A stretch of 14,268 bases of DNA from Nitrospinae bacterium CG11_big_fil_rev_8_21_14_0_20_56_8 (GTDB taxonomy: Bacteria; Nitrospinota; Nitrospinia; Nitrospinales; VA-1). The translations under genes and the position numbers were made by a program. This document shows positions 13,465 through 14,268 of the stretch, piece after piece (the first letter of the stretch is position 1; each line of letters begins with the position of its first letter). Where the stretch lies: positions 43,679 to 57,946 of the forward strand of contig PCWF01000189.1 of assembly GCA_002796165.1 (NCBI GenBank), read 5' to 3'. A model generated the notes under the pieces. That model saw only the letters and a list, made by a program, of their open reading frames with translations, searched no databases and was not told the origin of the DNA.

Positions 13465-14268
13465 TTGAGCGATCGGTTAAACCTTGGCTTGGTGGGTGCC
13501 GGATTTTGGGGAAAAAATCTGGCGCGTAATTTTCACCAGTTGAACGTTCTCAAGCTGATCTGCGACCCGTCCGAAACGGTCCTCTCCGAGAACCGCGAAC
13601 AGTACCCTGATGTAACGCTTACCCCTTCTTTTCCGGATGCGCTGGCGCAGGCGAACCTCGATGCGGTAGCGATCGCTACCCCAGCCGCTATGCATTTCTC
13701 CATTGCCCGCGAAGCCTTGCTGGCGGGGAAACATGTGTTCGTTGAAAAACCTCTGGCTCTCACGGTCGGTGAAGGAGAAGAGCTGGTTGCAATTGCCCGG
13801 CAAAAGAACCGCGTTCTTTTTGTCGGCCATATTCTCCATTATCATCCCGCAATCCATACGATCCGGAACATGCTTGCCGAAGGAGAGCTGGGGCGCCTGC
13901 AATACATTTATTCCAACCGGCTCAACCTGGGAAAGTTCCGCCGCGAGGAAAACAGCCTCTGGTCGTTCGCTCCTCACGACATTTCGGTAATCCTTTCCCT
14001 GGTGAACGAAGAGCCCACTCAGGTTGAAGCGATCGGATCCAATATCCTGCACCCGAGTATCGCCGATACGTCCCTGATGCATTTAAAATTTCCTTGCGGA
14101 GTCGCCGCGCATATCTTCGTCTCCTGGCTCAACCCGTTCAAGGAGCAGAAACTTGTAGTGACCGGAGACCGGAAAATGGTGGTGTTCGACGACACTTTGC
14201 CCAGGGAACGCAAGCTGACCGTATACCCGCATTTTATCCGGTGGCAGGGCGGATTGCCGGTGCCGGAG
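13465..14268 (+). CDS. Gfo/Idh/MocA family oxidoreductase, WlbA/WbpB-like nucleotide-sugar 3-dehydrogenase (partial, runs off window)
   Basis: The first 268 residues of an NAD-dependent oxidoreductase are present; the usual length is about 315-350, so the C-terminus is missing. The Rossmann motif is G-A-G-F-W-G (11-16). E-K-P (94-96) is the family signature with the cofactor-site lysine. N-R-L-N-L-G-K-F-R-R-E-E-N (151-163) and S-F-A-P-H-D-I-S-V-I-L (167-177) are characteristic of the WlbA/WbpB subgroup, which oxidises C3 of UDP-GlcNAc-uronate before transamination; H171 is the likely active-site residue. The start is TTG with GGAG 7 bases upstream. An in-frame stop at 13450-13452 leaves no room for an earlier start. 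By family habit an acetyltransferase and an aminotransferase (WbpD/WbpE-like) may follow outside the window, which would make a second, UDP-linked sugar separate from the GDP-sugar operon. Exact substrate is uncertain. Confidence 0.88.
   Translation, partial: MSDRLNLGLVGAGFWGKNLARNFHQLNVLKLICDPSETVLSENREQYPDVTLTPSFPDALAQANLDAVAIATPAAMHFSIAREALLAGKHVFVEKPLALTVGEGEELVAIARQKNRVLFVGHILHYHPAIHTIRNMLAEGELGRLQYIYSNRLNLGKFRREENSLWSFAPHDISVILSLVNEEPTQVEAIGSNILHPSIADTSLMHLKFPCGVAAHIFVSWLNPFKEQKLVVTGDRKMVVFDDTLPRERKLTVYPHFIRWQGGLPVPE

Noticed and set aside
13284..13529. 81-codon plus-strand frame between Fcl-like and Gfo/Idh genes
   Set aside because: It overlaps the start of the real Gfo/Idh gene in another frame and spans its promoter.
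1..14268. CRISPR array, tRNA, rRNA, insertion sequence or riboswitch
   Set aside because: No regular repeat-spacer pattern, tRNA-like cloverleaf, transposase motif or recognisable riboswitch core was seen on either strand.

Overview
This window is a surface-polysaccharide (O-antigen or capsule type) nucleotide-sugar gene cluster from a bacterium, next to a small divergent operon for glycosylation and TPR proteins. GC content is moderate and most genes are compact and closely spaced. GDP-heptose activation genes point to a Gram-negative envelope. The lineage cannot be fixed from this window. The general look, with TPR-rich proteins and a B12-type radical SAM enzyme in a sugar cluster, would suit Nitrospinota or a delta-proteobacterial relative, but that is only a guess.

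Left part (about 1-4093, minus strand), read in transcription order: a GT2 glycosyltransferase, then 10 bp later a multi-spanning TMTC-like protein with C-terminal TPRs, then a secreted protein of kinesin-light-chain-type 42-residue TPRs. Two good sigma70-like promoters are visible on this strand, both with a TTGAAA -35 and a 17-bp spacer. One precedes the glycosyltransferase (4155-4183) and one precedes the TPR gene (1119-1147).

Middle (4094-4621): a divergent, increasingly AT-rich intergenic region. It holds the outward promoter for the minus operon and a candidate promoter for the plus operon.

Right part (4622-13205, plus strand) is one long apparent operon: a cobalamin-domain radical SAM protein; a thiamine-diphosphate E1 alpha/beta pair; an extended SDR epimerase/dehydratase; an HddA-type heptose-7-phosphate kinase; an HddC-type heptose-1-phosphate nucleotidyltransferase; a ColD-like PLP enzyme whose catalytic lysine is replaced by histidine; and a GDP-fucose-synthase (Fcl/ColC)-like epimerase-reductase. 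After a 259-bp gap with its own promoter comes the start of a WlbA/WbpB-like Gfo/Idh oxidoreductase (TTG start), cut by the window edge.

How the genes may work together (inference): HddA and HddC make a GDP-activated heptose. An SDR would give a 4-keto sugar. The lysine-less ColD-like enzyme would remove the C3 hydroxyl, as in colitose synthesis. The Fcl/ColC-like enzyme would epimerise and reduce. The E1 alpha/beta pair has no E2 or E3 partner here, so it may use a 2-oxoacid to transfer a two-carbon acyl group to the keto sugar, in analogy to YerE in yersiniose synthesis but with an unrelated enzyme architecture. The radical SAM protein may add a further carbon-centred modification. Together these suggest an undescribed 3-deoxy and possibly branched-chain GDP-heptose (or GDP-hexose) pathway, the most interesting thing in the window.
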